From Spirochaetaceae bacterium (GTDB lineage: Bacteria; Spirochaetota; Spirochaetia; DSM-27196; SKKC01): 49,325 bases of DNA. Below, piece by piece: positions 25,685-35,737 of the stretch; the first letter of the stretch is position 1, and each line of letters opens with the position of its first letter. A program made the translations under genes and the position numbers. Below the pieces are notes generated by a model, which saw nothing but the letters and a program-made list of their open reading frames with translations, did not search any database and was not told the DNA's origin. The DNA is taken from positions 1 through 49,325 of the forward strand of contig RECN01000046.1 in the NCBI GenBank assembly GCA_007694005.1, read 5' to 3'.

Positions 25685-26392
25685 ATGCAACGTTTTCGAG
25701 AACTGCTTTTGATCGTGTGTGTCCTCGTTCTACTCGCTGTCCCGCATCTTTTTTCGCAGGGCGTAGACCGTGCAGTTATCAGTCAGGTGCGTGGTACAGT
25801 GGAGATACAGCAGCCGGGTGGATCGTGGGAGACTGCCGAAGTAGGCCAGAGTGTGACAGCAGGAACCCGCATTTCAACCGGATTCGGATCTTCGGCTGCG
25901 ATCGATATTGAAGAGACGGTGATTCGCATTCGGGCGCTCTCGCGTCTTACGATACAGGAGCTGTTTGAGCGTGAGAACGTCGTAACGACGGATATGGATC
26001 TGGAGATCGGACGGGTCCGTGGCGAGGTCAGAAGCGCTTCCGGACGGCAATTTGACTTTCAGCTTCGCGGCCCGACTGCGACGGCGTCTGTCCGCGGAAC
26101 ATCATTTGAGTTTGACGGGCAGAATCTTTCGGTCGACGAGGGAATCGTTGAAATCATCAACGTATTCGGACAGCGCATCGCAGTTCAGGCCGGTCAGCAA
26201 AGTTCTGTCGTCGGAAACGAAGTTCCCCGCAGTCCTGTCGCAGAGCGTCGTGCGGCTGCCACAGTGAGCACCAGAGTCAGTCAGACCGAACCTGAGGATG
26301 ATGATCTTCCCCCCGCATCGCAGGAGGATGACGAGCCGCTGACCGCCCCGATAACCCGCGCAGTGCTCAGGATCCTGCCGACGCTGGACTAA
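25685..26392 (+). CDS. Exported FecR-domain protein
   Basis: This 235-residue protein has a cleavable signal peptide (MQRFRELLLIVCVLVLLAVPHLFSQ) followed by a FecR domain (about residues 28-165): VRGTVEIQQPGGSWETAEVGQ, AGTRISTGFGSSAAIDI, and TATASVRGTSFEF. Periplasmic or surface FecR domains of this form occur in many bacteria without any link to iron. The C-terminus is acidic and disordered (EPEDDDLPPASQEDDEP). The true start is the ATG at 25685 with GGAGA just upstream. The open frame runs back to 25505 into the barrel gene. It is paired with the barrel protein. Confidence 0.88.
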   Translation: MQRFRELLLIVCVLVLLAVPHLFSQGVDRAVISQVRGTVEIQQPGGSWETAEVGQSVTAGTRISTGFGSSAAIDIEETVIRIRALSRLTIQELFERENVVTTDMDLEIGRVRGEVRSASGRQFDFQLRGPTATASVRGTSFEFDGQNLSVDEGIVEIINVFGQRIAVQAGQQSSVVGNEVPRSPVAERRAAATVSTRVSQTEPEDDDLPPASQEDDEPLTAPITRAVLRILPTLD

Positions 26393-26427
26393 GCGCGTGT
26401 CGGGTGCGTGCGCGGCGCCTGCCGGGT

Positions 26428-27378
26428 CTATTCTTCGTCGCGGATCTCCTGCAGACGCGTTTCCGCATCATCCACAGCTCGCTCGGCCTCTTCACGAAGT
26501 TCGCGGGTAATTGAAGCGAGTGCGAGAAAGCGCTGTGCCAGATCTTCGTACTGTGTGAATGCCCGGGTAAAGAGGCGTTGCCGCCGCAGGGCCTCTGTTT
26601 CGGCCAGCAGCGACTCAAGGCGCCTGAACTCCTCGGGTAGCGATGTGTCGGCGCGTTCCGCAACAGCTTCCGCCCGTGCATCTATGACTGCACGACGCTT
26701 ATCCTCTATTACAACCGGAAACCCTGCGCTAACAACGGTCCGGAACTCCGTTTCTGCCCGTTCATAGTCCTGAAAGGCCTCAGCTGGGTGCGTTTCGCGG
26801 CGTGCGTCCGCCTGCTCCAGGATGCTCGTACCACGCGAAAACGATCGGGGATCAAATACGCGCAGCCCGAAGGTGCCGATCTGCTCCTGCATCTCCCTGA
26901 TGCTTGCCCGGATACGTTCGGTATCCTCGAATACCGTCGGCGGGAACTGTGACAGCAGCCTGTGTACAACGCGGAAGGCGCGGTCGCCGCTGAGTGATTC
27001 CCGCGGCGAGGCACGACCCTGAATAAGCCTGCGATACACCGCTTCGCGGTACGCGTAGCGGGGAGCGTCTGTCAGCGTGTACATGAGACCACCCGGCACG
27101 CGAAACGCGTTCAACGCGATCAGCGAGAAGTCGGCAAGGCGTATTACATCGGAGGCTTCACTGTTGCGGAATCGCCGGTGCCGTTGTCGCAGGAGTTCCA
27201 TTGAGTCATCAATGTCTTGTGGAGGGTTGTCTGCAATCGCTGAGCGGTACAGGAGGAATGCTGCCTGACCGATTTCGAGACGCTCCTGCGAAATTAACTG
27301 CTCCATAAAAGCAGCGTCCTGAGCGTGTATGTGTGGTATTACAAAACCCAAAAAAACGAAAAGAATCAGTCCTTTCAT
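26428..27378 (-). CDS. Exported coiled-coil protein, function unknown
   Basis: The protein of 316 residues starts with a signal peptide (MKGLILFVFLGFVIPHIHAQ) and is almost entirely helical. It is rich in Arg, Glu and Ala, with long amphipathic stretches at about 85-150 and 190-310. No known domain is recognised. It is a periplasmic or envelope protein by prediction. It is the last gene of the minus-strand run regulator - glpK - SpoIID-like - this gene, starting 25 bases after the SpoIID-like stop codon, which suggests a partner in envelope or cell-wall work. Confidence 0.75.
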   Translation of the reverse strand: MKGLILFVFLGFVIPHIHAQDAAFMEQLISQERLEIGQAAFLLYRSAIADNPPQDIDDSMELLRQRHRRFRNSEASDVIRLADFSLIALNAFRVPGGLMYTLTDAPRYAYREAVYRRLIQGRASPRESLSGDRAFRVVHRLLSQFPPTVFEDTERIRASIREMQEQIGTFGLRVFDPRSFSRGTSILEQADARRETHPAEAFQDYERAETEFRTVVSAGFPVVIEDKRRAVIDARAEAVAERADTSLPEEFRRLESLLAETEALRRQRLFTRAFTQYEDLAQRFLALASITRELREEAERAVDDAETRLQEIRDEE

Positions 27379-27403
27379 GCCCGACTGTACCCCCACTTTC
27401 GGG

Positions 27404-29419
27404 TCAATAGTACACTGAAATCTCGGCGAGGGGGTAGTAATGATCGAGAATCTGTGCGGATGTAAAACCATGTTGTGCCATGCCTGCGGCTCCGGTCTGG
27501 TCCATGCCGACGCCGTGTCCCCAGCCGGCCCCCGAGAAGACGAACCGGGTCGTCCGGCCGTCGGCGTCGTACACGGGTTCTACCATAAAAAGATTGCTGC
27601 GAAGTCCACCGAGCCTGCTTCGAATCGCGTCTCCTGACACTGTCCGGCTTCCATCTGTACCGATCAGACGTACATGCCGCACACGGCCTGCGGGGCTTCG
27701 TCCTTCCGGTATCAGCGCCGTTATTCGACCGATGCCTGGATTCCGACGGGTCAGATCCTCGACATCAACGTGTAACTCCCACCGGTACGCGTTCCAGTAC
27801 GAGAAGGGGGCTACCGAACTGTACGTTTCGGGGCGTGCCTGAATCCAGGCGGTTAGTTCGGACGGACTCCGGTACCACGGATTCTCTCCAAGCTGCGGAT
27901 CTGCTACGCCGACCAGAGCTGACGCGTATCCCCATACATCGACGGCGCTGTCGGTATGTCCGGCGTTGTTGGCAGAGTAGACTGCGGAGAGTATCGCTCC
28001 GCTTCCGGTGCGAAGGACCTGCCCGCGGGTAGCATTAACTGCCCGGGTCGTCCGCGGCGACTCGCCACCGACTCCCCGGTAGAACGCGCTGGCGACTGAA
28101 CCGAGCAGGTCAAAGCCGCGGGACTGATAGCGACTGCGGCTTGCTGCAAATGTATAGCTTCGCGCTGCGATGGCCTGCGCCTCGAGGGCAGCATCAGGCC
28201 ACCACGCGGGAATCTCGGACGGGACTACCGAATACAGGTATGACTCCACGTCAAGCTCATTAACGACCGTGAAACCGACGCGACCGGCTCCGGGAGGCCG
28301 CCCGAACGACAGGGTTCCACGATAGGCGCGGTCTTCAATTCCGGCGGAGAACTGGCCGGCGGAGTGTTCCAGATCGAAGATCAGCAGCGTGGCGTGCGTA
28401 TCACTCTGTTCGATGCTGATCCAGTCGCCGCCCCTCCGGCTGTGGTCAACCTCCGTGTCATTGACGCGGATGCGGATGTCGGTCGACGAGGACAGAAGCT
28501 GGATAACGTCGCCACGCGATCCTTGTATGGCCGGTTCGCCGGCTATATGCCAATCGCTGCCCGTTTTGAGCCAGATTTCGTTAACCGCTTCTATCAGTCC
28601 AATCCGGATGGTCGGGATAGTCTCGATATCCGCGGGGAAATCGAGAACGCGCGGAGCGTCTCGTGTCTCACGGCGTGCGACCCGCTCGCGTTCTTCGGCC
28701 ACATTGAGCTCCGGTGCACGGGACTCGACGCGTGTAAGGAGTGTTGCGATTTCGTGCTCGTGAGGGCGGGCTGATCGCGCCCGTTGTAGAAGCGATCGGG
28801 CTTCGGCGAACCGACTGAGCCCATACAGCGCCTGGGCTTCAGGAAACAGTGTCGCGGTGAGGTTCGGTTCAAGGCGCCGGGAGGTTCTGAATGCGTCAAC
28901 GGCGTCTTCATAGCGATTTCTCGCCAGATGCAAATCACCGAGTGTCTGATACGCGTGCGCGGGAACCGGCGATTCCCGAAACACCACCTGCAGAAAGGCC
29001 TCCGCCGCGTCGTACTCGCCGAGACCCTCAGCGGCGCGCGCCGCTGAAAGGGCGGCGCCGGGGAAGGCGTCATTCGAGCGGCGAAGGTCTTCGAACGCGG
29101 AGATAGCCTCGTGGTACCGTCCTGCCTGCTGCAGGATGGTGACTCGATCCGGCGCGTCGGCTGCGAGCAGTGCAAGTGCGTCGTCGTAACGCCCGATCGT
29201 GCGATACAGCCGAACCAGCGACGCCCTGGCGACTCCCGTTTCTTCGCCGGTGGCCGACGTGCTGTCGGCGACGCGTTCGAACAGCCGTACGGAAGAGGGA
29301 ATGTCACCCTGGTAGAAGTGTTCTATCGCACGGGTGAGCAGATTGGACTCTGAAGCGGTCGATGGGAACGACGCGAACACCGTAACGACGACGATGAAAA
29401 ACCGGCGGTGTATGCACAT
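27404..29419 (-). CDS. TPR and SpoIID/LytB domain protein
   Basis: This 671-residue exported protein has a signal peptide at about 1-23, TPR-like helical repeats at about 25-235 (such as YEDAVDAFRTSRRLEPN), a beta-rich linker, and a C-terminal SpoIID domain (about 385-665). The domain has the lytic-transglycosylase segment VVPSEIPAWWPDAALEAQAI, with Glu402 at the place of the SpoIID catalytic Glu, and the ending GAGWGHGVGMDQTGAAGMAQ. SpoIID proteins cut peptidoglycan strands lacking stem peptides. Spirochaetes do not sporulate, so a role in division or envelope remodelling is likely. The start overlaps the glpK stop as TAATG at 29419. An ATG at 29437 is the alternative. Confidence 0.88.
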   Translation of the reverse strand: MCIHRRFFIVVVTVFASFPSTASESNLLTRAIEHFYQGDIPSSVRLFERVADSTSATGEETGVARASLVRLYRTIGRYDDALALLAADAPDRVTILQQAGRYHEAISAFEDLRRSNDAFPGAALSAARAAEGLGEYDAAEAFLQVVFRESPVPAHAYQTLGDLHLARNRYEDAVDAFRTSRRLEPNLTATLFPEAQALYGLSRFAEARSLLQRARSARPHEHEIATLLTRVESRAPELNVAEERERVARRETRDAPRVLDFPADIETIPTIRIGLIEAVNEIWLKTGSDWHIAGEPAIQGSRGDVIQLLSSSTDIRIRVNDTEVDHSRRGGDWISIEQSDTHATLLIFDLEHSAGQFSAGIEDRAYRGTLSFGRPPGAGRVGFTVVNELDVESYLYSVVPSEIPAWWPDAALEAQAIAARSYTFAASRSRYQSRGFDLLGSVASAFYRGVGGESPRTTRAVNATRGQVLRTGSGAILSAVYSANNAGHTDSAVDVWGYASALVGVADPQLGENPWYRSPSELTAWIQARPETYSSVAPFSYWNAYRWELHVDVEDLTRRNPGIGRITALIPEGRSPAGRVRHVRLIGTDGSRTVSGDAIRSRLGGLRSNLFMVEPVYDADGRTTRFVFSGAGWGHGVGMDQTGAAGMAQHGFTSAQILDHYYPLAEISVYY

Positions 29420-30924
29420 TACTCGGCGTCGATCCATCCTTTCGATTTTTCAACCGCGCGCTGCCAGCCCCGGTAGAGCTTCTCCCTCGTACTCTCCTCA
29501 AGTTCCGGCTCAAAGCGCCTGTCAATGTCGAACGATTTCTCGATTTCCGACCTGTCCTTCCAGAATCCCGTTGCGAGCCCTGCGAGGAAGGCAGATCCGC
29601 GTGCGGTCGCCTCAATAATGCGGGGTCGGAGGACGGGGATGCCGAGCATGTCCGACTGGAACTGCATGAGAAAATCGTTCGCGCTTGCGCCACCGTCGAC
29701 TTTGAGTTCTTTCGTGACTATACCCGAATCCTCTTCCATACAGCGGATGACATCACGGGTCTGGTATGCAATCGACTCAAGTGTGGCGCGAACAATGTGG
29801 CTCAGATTACTGCCCCGGCTCAGACCGACGATCGTTCCCCGGGCGTAGGGGTCCCAGTGCGGAGCACCGAGTCCCACGAAGGCCGGTACAAGATAAATAC
29901 CGCCGTTGTCTTCCACCTTACGAGCGAAATACTCGGTATCCTTTGCGTCGTTGATTATATGCAGTTCGTCTCTGAGCCATTGCACCGCCGCACCGGTGAC
30001 GAATATCGAGCCTTCCAGTGCGTACTCGACCGGATCATTACCTATACCCCATGCCATGGTCGTAAGCAGACCGGTCTTGCTGGCAATCCGCTCAGTTCCG
30101 GTATTCATGAGCACGAAACTGCCTGTTCCGTAGGTGTTTTTCGCCATTCCGCGTTCGAAGCATGCCTGCCCGAACAGAGCGCCCTGCTGGTCTCCGATCG
30201 CCGCCGCGACCGGTATTTTCGCAGCGCCAAAGGTGTGTTCGTCGGTAACACCGTAGACGGCACTCGAGGGCTTCACGGAGGGAAGCATCGCGCGAGGAAT
30301 CCCGAGCTCGTTCAGGATGCGGTCGTCCCAGTCGAGCGTATTGATGTCAAACATCATGGTTCTCGATGCGTTCGAGTAGTCCGTGACGTGCACGTCGCCG
30401 CGGGTAAGATTCCAGATCAGCCAGGTGTCGACCGTACCGAACAGTACCTTCCCTGCGTTCGCTTTTTCCCTGACACCGTCAATATTGTCGAGTATCCACT
30501 TGACCTTCGTTGCTGAAAAGTATGCATCGATGACCAGTCCTGTTGTCGCCCGGATATGGTCTTCCCAGCCCTGTTCGCGTAGGTCGTCGCAGATTCCGGC
30601 GGTGCGCCGGTCCTGCCAGACGATGGCGTTGTGCACAGGCCGCCCTGATTCCGCGTCCCAGACAACGACGGTTTCGCGCTGATTGGTGATGCCTATTGCC
30701 GCTATCTGATCCGGGCGTACTCCGGCCCGCTCGAGCACCTGACGCGCGACGCCGCTTTGCGTTGCCCAGATATCCATGGGATTGTGCTCGACCCAGCCCG
30801 GTTTTGGATAGATCTGGGGGAACTCCTGCTGAGCGACTGCGTGAATCTCTCCGGCGTGATCAAAAAGAATCGCCCGGTTACTGGTCGTACCAGCATCAAA
30901 CGCCATTACATACTGCTTACTCAT
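29419..30924 (-). CDS. glpK: Glycerol kinase
   Basis: Glycerol kinase phosphorylates glycerol to glycerol 3-phosphate for lipid synthesis or glycolysis. The 501-residue length is normal. Hallmarks of the FGGY kinase fold are present: [16 protein letters not shown] at the start, [50 protein letters not shown], and [20 protein letters not shown]. The ATG at 30924 has AGGAGA (30935-30940) overlapping the stop codon of the upstream SorC-type regulator, so the two genes are co-transcribed and coupled. This suggests a glycerol- or sugar-phosphate-responsive unit. No glycerol facilitator or glycerol-3-phosphate dehydrogenase is in the window. Confidence 0.96.
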   Translation of the reverse strand: MSKQYVMAFDAGTTSNRAILFDHAGEIHAVAQQEFPQIYPKPGWVEHNPMDIWATQSGVARQVLERAGVRPDQIAAIGITNQRETVVVWDAESGRPVHNAIVWQDRRTAGICDDLREQGWEDHIRATTGLVIDAYFSATKVKWILDNIDGVREKANAGKVLFGTVDTWLIWNLTRGDVHVTDYSNASRTMMFDINTLDWDDRILNELGIPRAMLPSVKPSSAVYGVTDEHTFGAAKIPVAAAIGDQQGALFGQACFERGMAKNTYGTGSFVLMNTGTERIASKTGLLTTMAWGIGNDPVEYALEGSIFVTGAAVQWLRDELHIINDAKDTEYFARKVEDNGGIYLVPAFVGLGAPHWDPYARGTIVGLSRGSNLSHIVRATLESIAYQTRDVIRCMEEDSGIVTKELKVDGGASANDFLMQFQSDMLGIPVLRPRIIEATARGSAFLAGLATGFWKDRSEIEKSFDIDRRFEPELEESTREKLYRGWQRAVEKSKGWIDAE

Positions 30925-30938
30925 AGTACTCGTATCTC

Positions 30939-31901
30939 CTAGAGCCGATCGACCAGGATGCGGGCGGTCGGTTCGTCTATAATCAGCTCGTTCAGAAACC
31001 CTGCCTCGAGTGCTGCGTGGAGTCCTTCCACTTTGGCGCGGCCAGAGACAACACACACAGCGCGTTTGACGCGCTTATACAGGTCGAGGGAGGGCCCGGT
31101 CGAACGGGCATTGATTGCAATGTCCTCGTAACTTCCGTCTGCGCGGTAGAACACCGTCGCGAGATCGCCGACGGCACCAGCCGAGCGGAGCTCCCCGAGA
31201 TCGTGTTCTTCGAGATACTCACCGCTGTATACGTGACTTGGTACACCGCCGGATACTGCGCCGATGCTGTAGAGCAGAATATCTGCGTTCTGCTGCATTT
31301 CCAGAATGCGGTTTATGCTCCGTTCCTTCCACATGGCGGTCTTTGTTTCCCGAAAATCAAAAAACGTCGGTACGGGAAACAGGTACACCCGCGCACCGTA
31401 GTTATCGGCGAAGGTCTGCAGGATCTGGGCGGCGTAGCGGTTATCGTAGGTATGGGTGTTGCCTGACCCGTTCAGCTGTACGAGACGAAGATCCGGTATC
31501 GGTTTGGGGATCAGTCGCTGTGCAATCGCGCTGATTGTCGTCCCCCAGGCACAGCCGACGGTCATTCCCGACGACAGAATAGTGTTCAGGTAGTTGGCGG
31601 TAAACTCTGCAACGCGTTCGAGCCACACCACTTCGCCGAGGACTTCAGGTACCGATACGACGTGAACCGTCTGCAGCTCGAAGCGACCGACGATTGCGTC
31701 GCTCAAAGGGGCAACGTTGCGTTCCGTATCGTGTATGGTGATTTCCACCAGCCCCTGTTCGCGGGCAAAGTTCAAGAGGCGGGAAACTTTCGGTCGCGAA
31801 ACACCGCGTTCCTCGGCAATCTTCTCCGTGGTCAGACCGTGGTAGTAATATAACTTTGCTACTTCAAGCGCATCCCGGATGCGCGCTTCAGGGTTTCTCA
31901 T
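30939..31901 (-). CDS. SorC-family sugar-binding transcriptional regulator
   Basis: This 320-residue regulator has an N-terminal helix-turn-helix (about residues 12-50, [28 protein letters not shown]) and a C-terminal sugar-phosphate-binding domain of the SorC/DeoR-C type ([43 protein letters not shown]). In this family, phosphorylated sugars or glycerol-type metabolites bind the C-terminal domain and alter DNA binding. It directly precedes glpK, with its stop overlapping the glpK ribosome binding site, which suggests it controls glycerol kinase expression. The start is ATG 31901. Confidence 0.93.
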   Translation of the reverse strand: MRNPEARIRDALEVAKLYYYHGLTTEKIAEERGVSRPKVSRLLNFAREQGLVEITIHDTERNVAPLSDAIVGRFELQTVHVVSVPEVLGEVVWLERVAEFTANYLNTILSSGMTVGCAWGTTISAIAQRLIPKPIPDLRLVQLNGSGNTHTYDNRYAAQILQTFADNYGARVYLFPVPTFFDFRETKTAMWKERSINRILEMQQNADILLYSIGAVSGGVPSHVYSGEYLEEHDLGELRSAGAVGDLATVFYRADGSYEDIAINARSTGPSLDLYKRVKRAVCVVSGRAKVEGLHAALEAGFLNELIIDEPTARILVDRL

Positions 31902-31956
31902 AGGGTCTCTTCTCCTACAGGATACTTCATCGCTGAAAATCGTCAAGCTTGGGCAC

Positions 31957-31990
31957 AAAAAAACCGGGACGTATGTGCTACACCCCGGTT
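31957..31990 (-). terminator. Intrinsic terminator after the upstream SorC-family gene
   Basis: On the minus strand AACCGGG (complement of 31984-31990) pairs with CCCGGTT (complement of 31962-31968), followed by a run of T residues (complement of 31957-31963). It separates the SorC-family gene at 32023-32988 from the SorC-glpK unit. Confidence 0.75.
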
Positions 31991-32022
31991 CAAACGTTCA
32001 TGTATCTGTCTGTTCCGCCGCC

Positions 32023-32988
32023 TTACAGAGCCTCAGCGCACTTCATGTCAATAATCAGGACGTGTGCGAAACCCGCTGCGAGGATCGATCTGACAGCTTT
32101 TGCCTGTGCTGCTCCCGTTGCCACGATTGCGACGTTGCGGACGTGGCGGATTTCATCGATATCTACACAGAGCATCCTGTCCGCGTAGGGATTTTCGATG
32201 AGCTCACCATCCGCATCCAGAACGCTTCCATTCAGAACACAGACCCCGCCGAGTGCTTTGAGTTCTTTCTGCTGTTCAGCGGTATAGAAACCACTGCCCT
32301 TACCGTCGAGTGTCTCAACATTCAGTATGACCGTGTCGAGTCGGTTCCACAGTCGGCGAACCGGACTGAAGTCGCTGCTTCGCAGGAGGCTGTTCCGCTC
32401 GGCGGCTGAGGCTGCTATCGCAGGGATCGTGACGTTGTGTACGTCAGAGTCAATATGCTCGTGCAGACGCGCCGCGATCGACGTCGATTGTACTGCTTCG
32501 CCGAGGTGTTCAATGACGCCGGCAACAGGAACAATATCGATGCGACCGACGCTCGCCCGTCCTATGTTCTGCGCGAGACCGCGTAGATCGCTTCCCCAGC
32601 CGACGCCAAGCACATCGTCCCGTTTCAGGAGGCGGGCCAGCAGCCCCGTTGCCATCGATGCCATATCGGCGTACACGTCGTCCTTGCTGTCGAAGCGGCC
32701 GCCGACCATGCATTCCCGTATGTCGTATCGTCGCTCGAGGTCGATTTCAATGCGATGAAACTCTTCACGGGTCTCTTCTATCGAGATCTGTACGATATTC
32801 AGGTCTTTCGCCTTCGACAGCGCCCGTGAAACACTTGCAACCGAAATGTTCAGCTGCTCTGCGATCTGGCGCTGGTTCATATCTTCTATGTAGTACAGGC
32901 GAGCAATCTTGGCGAAAAGATCACGCCTGGCATCTCCAAAATCATCATTCAAGTCCATAACAGAGTCATTCGCAGTAGCCATAGGCAT
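32023..32988 (-). CDS. Second SorC-family transcriptional regulator
   Basis: The product has 321 residues with a helix-turn-helix at about 25-60 (IARLYYIEDMNQRQIAEQLNISVASVSRAL) and a sugar-binding domain (LGVGWGSDLRGLAQ, VPVAGVIEHLGEA, DGELIENPYADRMLCVDID, GAAQAKAVRSILAAGFAHVLI). It is a divergent paralogue of the adjacent regulator, so two sugar-responsive controls stand side by side. The start at 32988 is preceded by an AGAGAGG-type site. A start at 32982 is possible. Its target operon is not in the window unless it regulates itself or the neighbouring glpK unit. Confidence 0.9.
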   Translation of the reverse strand: MPMATANDSVMDLNDDFGDARRDLFAKIARLYYIEDMNQRQIAEQLNISVASVSRALSKAKDLNIVQISIEETREEFHRIEIDLERRYDIRECMVGGRFDSKDDVYADMASMATGLLARLLKRDDVLGVGWGSDLRGLAQNIGRASVGRIDIVPVAGVIEHLGEAVQSTSIAARLHEHIDSDVHNVTIPAIAASAAERNSLLRSSDFSPVRRLWNRLDTVILNVETLDGKGSGFYTAEQQKELKALGGVCVLNGSVLDADGELIENPYADRMLCVDIDEIRHVRNVAIVATGAAQAKAVRSILAAGFAHVLIIDMKCAEAL

Positions 32989-33032
32989 ACACCTCTCTTG
33001 CTTAATTATATCACCGAAAACGCGTTCCGAAA

Positions 33033-33053
33033 ATAATTGCAGCTCATAATTGC
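33033..33053. promoter_or_regulatory. Direct repeat ATAATTGC upstream of the SorC-family gene
   Basis: ATAATTGC occurs at 33033-33040 and again at 33046-33053, a 13-base period, about 45 bases upstream of the SorC start at 32988 and 140 bases before the divergent chemoreceptor gene. The AT-rich intergenic region also holds GGAAAATTCC just downstream. It is a candidate operator for the SorC regulator. Confidence 0.35.
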
Positions 33054-33191
33054 GGTTTCTACGGAAAATTCCTAGGTATTTTTTAATCTGATAAAAATGT
33101 ACCGGCGGGGCGGCTTTTATGCAATACGATCACACCAAAATGTATGAACTCATAGTCGACGAGAGTTCTATTCTCTGTGTATCATCCATTC

Positions 33192-34796
33192 ATGAATCCG
33201 TTTACCAGACTGCACGCGTTATATGAAGGTGAGACAAACGAGCAGTTCCGCCGTAAGGCACCGAATGTACTGATTGCTTCGGTACTGGTGCTGCTCATGA
33301 TGCCTCTGGTCATCTTCAACTCGCTTCGCGGCGGCAATTACGCCACCTTACCGCTTCACGGAGTGCTGATTCTGCTTTTCGTGACGGTCATCGCTATACT
33401 GTACCGCGGGAAGTTCGCCGCCGCTTCGACCCTTGCAATCGTCGGATCACCGGTGGTCATGGCTATGCTGCTCTTCAATACAGGTAACATCGATTCGACG
33501 GCGCCGTTCATGTCGGCCCTGTATATGGTGACACCGCTTCTGTTTGTGCTTGCCATCAACTGGAAGCCCTGGCATCTGCTCTTCGCGGCACTCTTCGGTT
33601 TTGTGGTCCATCTGCTGTTTCATTATTCCGTGGCTGTGCCACAGGTTCCGGAGGCTGCCGGATCGCTGTTCAGCAGCCTCGTTTTGTACATCATTGTCGC
33701 GGGTTTTGCCCTTCGCACCGACATAGTCGGCCGGAACATGGTGCGTGACATCGGTGAGCAGCACGCAGCGTCCGTACAGCGCCTCGACGAGCTCTCGAAG
33801 GTCATGGAGGCAACCCGGGAGAACGCAGGTACCGTTGAACGCGCTTCTGAAGGTTTTGCCGTGTCGGAACGGAAAATCAATACCGCGATCGAAGAGATAC
33901 GGACCCTCTCCGGCAGCATGTCGGAGCTCGGATCGAGTCTGTCCAAGGCGCTTTCTTCGGTCCGGTCCATAGCCGGGAGTCTTCAGGTATTTAATAATCA
34001 GGTGAGCGATGAGGCGAGTGCAATCGAGGAATCGAGTGCGGCCGTGCACCAGATGTTCGCAAGCCTTCAGTCCGTCGAGGAAATCACCCGGACAAAGAAC
34101 AAGGCCATAGAAGCGCTTGTCGCCCGGGCAGAACAGGGTCTCGAGAGCATGGCGGCAACCGAGCAGGTTTTTGAAGAGACGAACCACAAGATGCAGGACG
34201 TTCTCGAAGTCAATGGGATCATCAGCGGTATTGCGGCGCAGACCGATCTGCTTTCGATGAATGCGGCCATTGAGGCCGCTCATGCAGGAGAGGCCGGGCG
34301 TGGGTTCAGCGTCGTCGCGGAAGAAATACGCAAGCTTGCGGAGTCAGCTTCGGAAAACTCGACCATGATCAGCAAGAGCGTCCGTGACCTCATGGAAACG
34401 ATAGAGCGGAGCAACAGTCGTTTTTCCGAGACATCGAAGACCTTCAGTGAAATGCACGCGGAGATCGGAGCCCTTGCCGAGGCTCTCGCTGAGATTTCGA
34501 ACAGTGCGGCAGAACTCACCACCGGAGGTCAGCAGATTCTCGAAGGGATGCAGTTGCTCACAAACGCCTCGCACGAGGTGCAGGAGCAGTCCCGACGCAT
34601 CGAAGAAGAGCAGGGCCGTGTCACGCAGGAAGTCACCTCGGTCGGGGTCACCGTCGAGCAGCTTGACCGCACGACCGACTCTGTGGCGGAGGACCTTTCC
34701 CGTGTGCGTGACGACATAGCCGAGGTCGGCAGAGCCATATCAGAGGCAAACCAGTCGTCCCGGATTCTATACGAGCGCGTGCAGGACCTCCTGTAA
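33192..34796 (+). CDS. Methyl-accepting chemotaxis protein with polytopic membrane sensor
   Basis: This 534-residue chemoreceptor relays a signal to CheA/CheW. The N-terminal third has about six membrane helices (near residues 27-46, 55-71, 77-95, 105-122, 127-148, 158-176) instead of two helices around a periplasmic domain. The cytoplasmic part is a long coiled coil with the hairpin tip [34 protein letters not shown] at about 350-385. No HAMP domain is evident between membrane and coiled coil. An upstream GTG at 33177 would add five residues. The ligand may be sensed within the membrane or by its energy state. Confidence 0.9.
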   Translation: MNPFTRLHALYEGETNEQFRRKAPNVLIASVLVLLMMPLVIFNSLRGGNYATLPLHGVLILLFVTVIAILYRGKFAAASTLAIVGSPVVMAMLLFNTGNIDSTAPFMSALYMVTPLLFVLAINWKPWHLLFAALFGFVVHLLFHYSVAVPQVPEAAGSLFSSLVLYIIVAGFALRTDIVGRNMVRDIGEQHAASVQRLDELSKVMEATRENAGTVERASEGFAVSERKINTAIEEIRTLSGSMSELGSSLSKALSSVRSIAGSLQVFNNQVSDEASAIEESSAAVHQMFASLQSVEEITRTKNKAIEALVARAEQGLESMAATEQVFEETNHKMQDVLEVNGIISGIAAQTDLLSMNAAIEAAHAGEAGRGFSVVAEEIRKLAESASENSTMISKSVRDLMETIERSNSRFSETSKTFSEMHAEIGALAEALAEISNSAAELTTGGQQILEGMQLLTNASHEVQEQSRRIEEEQGRVTQEVTSVGVTVEQLDRTTDSVAEDLSRVRDDIAEVGRAISEANQSSRILYERVQDLL

Positions 34797-34806
34797 AGGT
34801 CGTGCC

Positions 34807-35715
34807 TTATATGGACGGCAGGATCAGCCCGATTGCGAGGATTGCGGCGAACCCCACCGTGTAGAGCTTGAATATCGAAAGGATGGCTCCCATAGAAGGT
34901 CCTTTCGTCTCGTGATTGAAGCCTCTCCGGTGCATGCGGCGGTACCGCAGAAAGACCGGAGGTGTCAGTATCGCCACCGTGACAAGCCCGGGTACGGTCG
35001 GCAGGATTCCTGCTACGCTGTACACCGCAAGAAGACCGAAACTGGCTGCGCCGAGCGCATAGATGATCCCGGCGCCGATCGTAGGACCGAACACGATACT
35101 CAGCGTTTTCCGCCCCGCCGCCCGGTCACCTTCGACATCGCAGGTATTGTTTACCGTGAGGATGCTCGCGACCATAAGCAGCGAAGGAATAGCGATGAGC
35201 AGGCTGTCGAGACTCAGACTTCCCGTCTGCACGTAGTAACTCAGGAGAAGAAGCACGCCTCCGAGAAACCCGCCTGCAAAGAGTTCGCCGAGCGGAGTGC
35301 GCGAGAGGGGGAGGGGGCCGCCGTTATACAGATACCCTACTGCCATGCAAGCAGCCCCGACAACGATGATCTCCCAGCCGGCAAGATAGCCGATAACGAG
35401 TCCTATGGGCATGGCCAGGACGAAACACGCCGCACCTATGAGGAAGGCCTGAAGCGGATGCACGTCCTTCTGGTGTACCAGTACCTTGTCCTGTTCCTTG
35501 TTGTACGCGGCGGTATCAACGCCGCCGGTGAAATCGAAGTACGAGTTAAACGCCGTAGTCCCCATGTCAACAAGCAGGGTCGCCAGCGCCATGAGCACGA
35601 ACAGTGTCAAATCGAAGGCCCCGGTTTCCCATGCTGCGAATCCGGTCCCGAGTAACAGGGCGGAGACGCTGACCACCTTGGTGCGAATCTCGACTATCCG
35701 AAGAAAACGTTCCAT
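34807..35715 (-). CDS. UbiA-family prenyltransferase (MenA-like)
   Basis: The 302-residue integral membrane protein has about eight to nine helices and the two Asp-rich motifs of the family: NSYFDFTGGVD near residue 57 and a second one, NNTCDVEGDRAAGRKTL, near residue 185. It joins a prenyl chain to an aromatic acceptor. The first motif resembles MenA (1,4-dihydroxy-2-naphthoate octaprenyltransferase, menaquinone pathway) most closely, but other acceptors are possible. It is preceded by AAGGAG. It follows the SH3-like gene after 22 bases, in the operon DUF402 - SH3-like - this gene. The true start is the ATG at 35715. The frame extends back into the neighbour. Confidence 0.88.
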   Translation of the reverse strand: MERFLRIVEIRTKVVSVSALLLGTGFAAWETGAFDLTLFVLMALATLLVDMGTTAFNSYFDFTGGVDTAAYNKEQDKVLVHQKDVHPLQAFLIGAACFVLAMPIGLVIGYLAGWEIIVVGAACMAVGYLYNGGPLPLSRTPLGELFAGGFLGGVLLLLSYYVQTGSLSLDSLLIAIPSLLMVASILTVNNTCDVEGDRAAGRKTLSIVFGPTIGAGIIYALGAASFGLLAVYSVAGILPTVPGLVTVAILTPPVFLRYRRMHRRGFNHETKGPSMGAILSIFKLYTVGFAAILAIGLILPSI

Positions 35716-35737
35716 GAGAAATCTCCTTGATCCGGGT

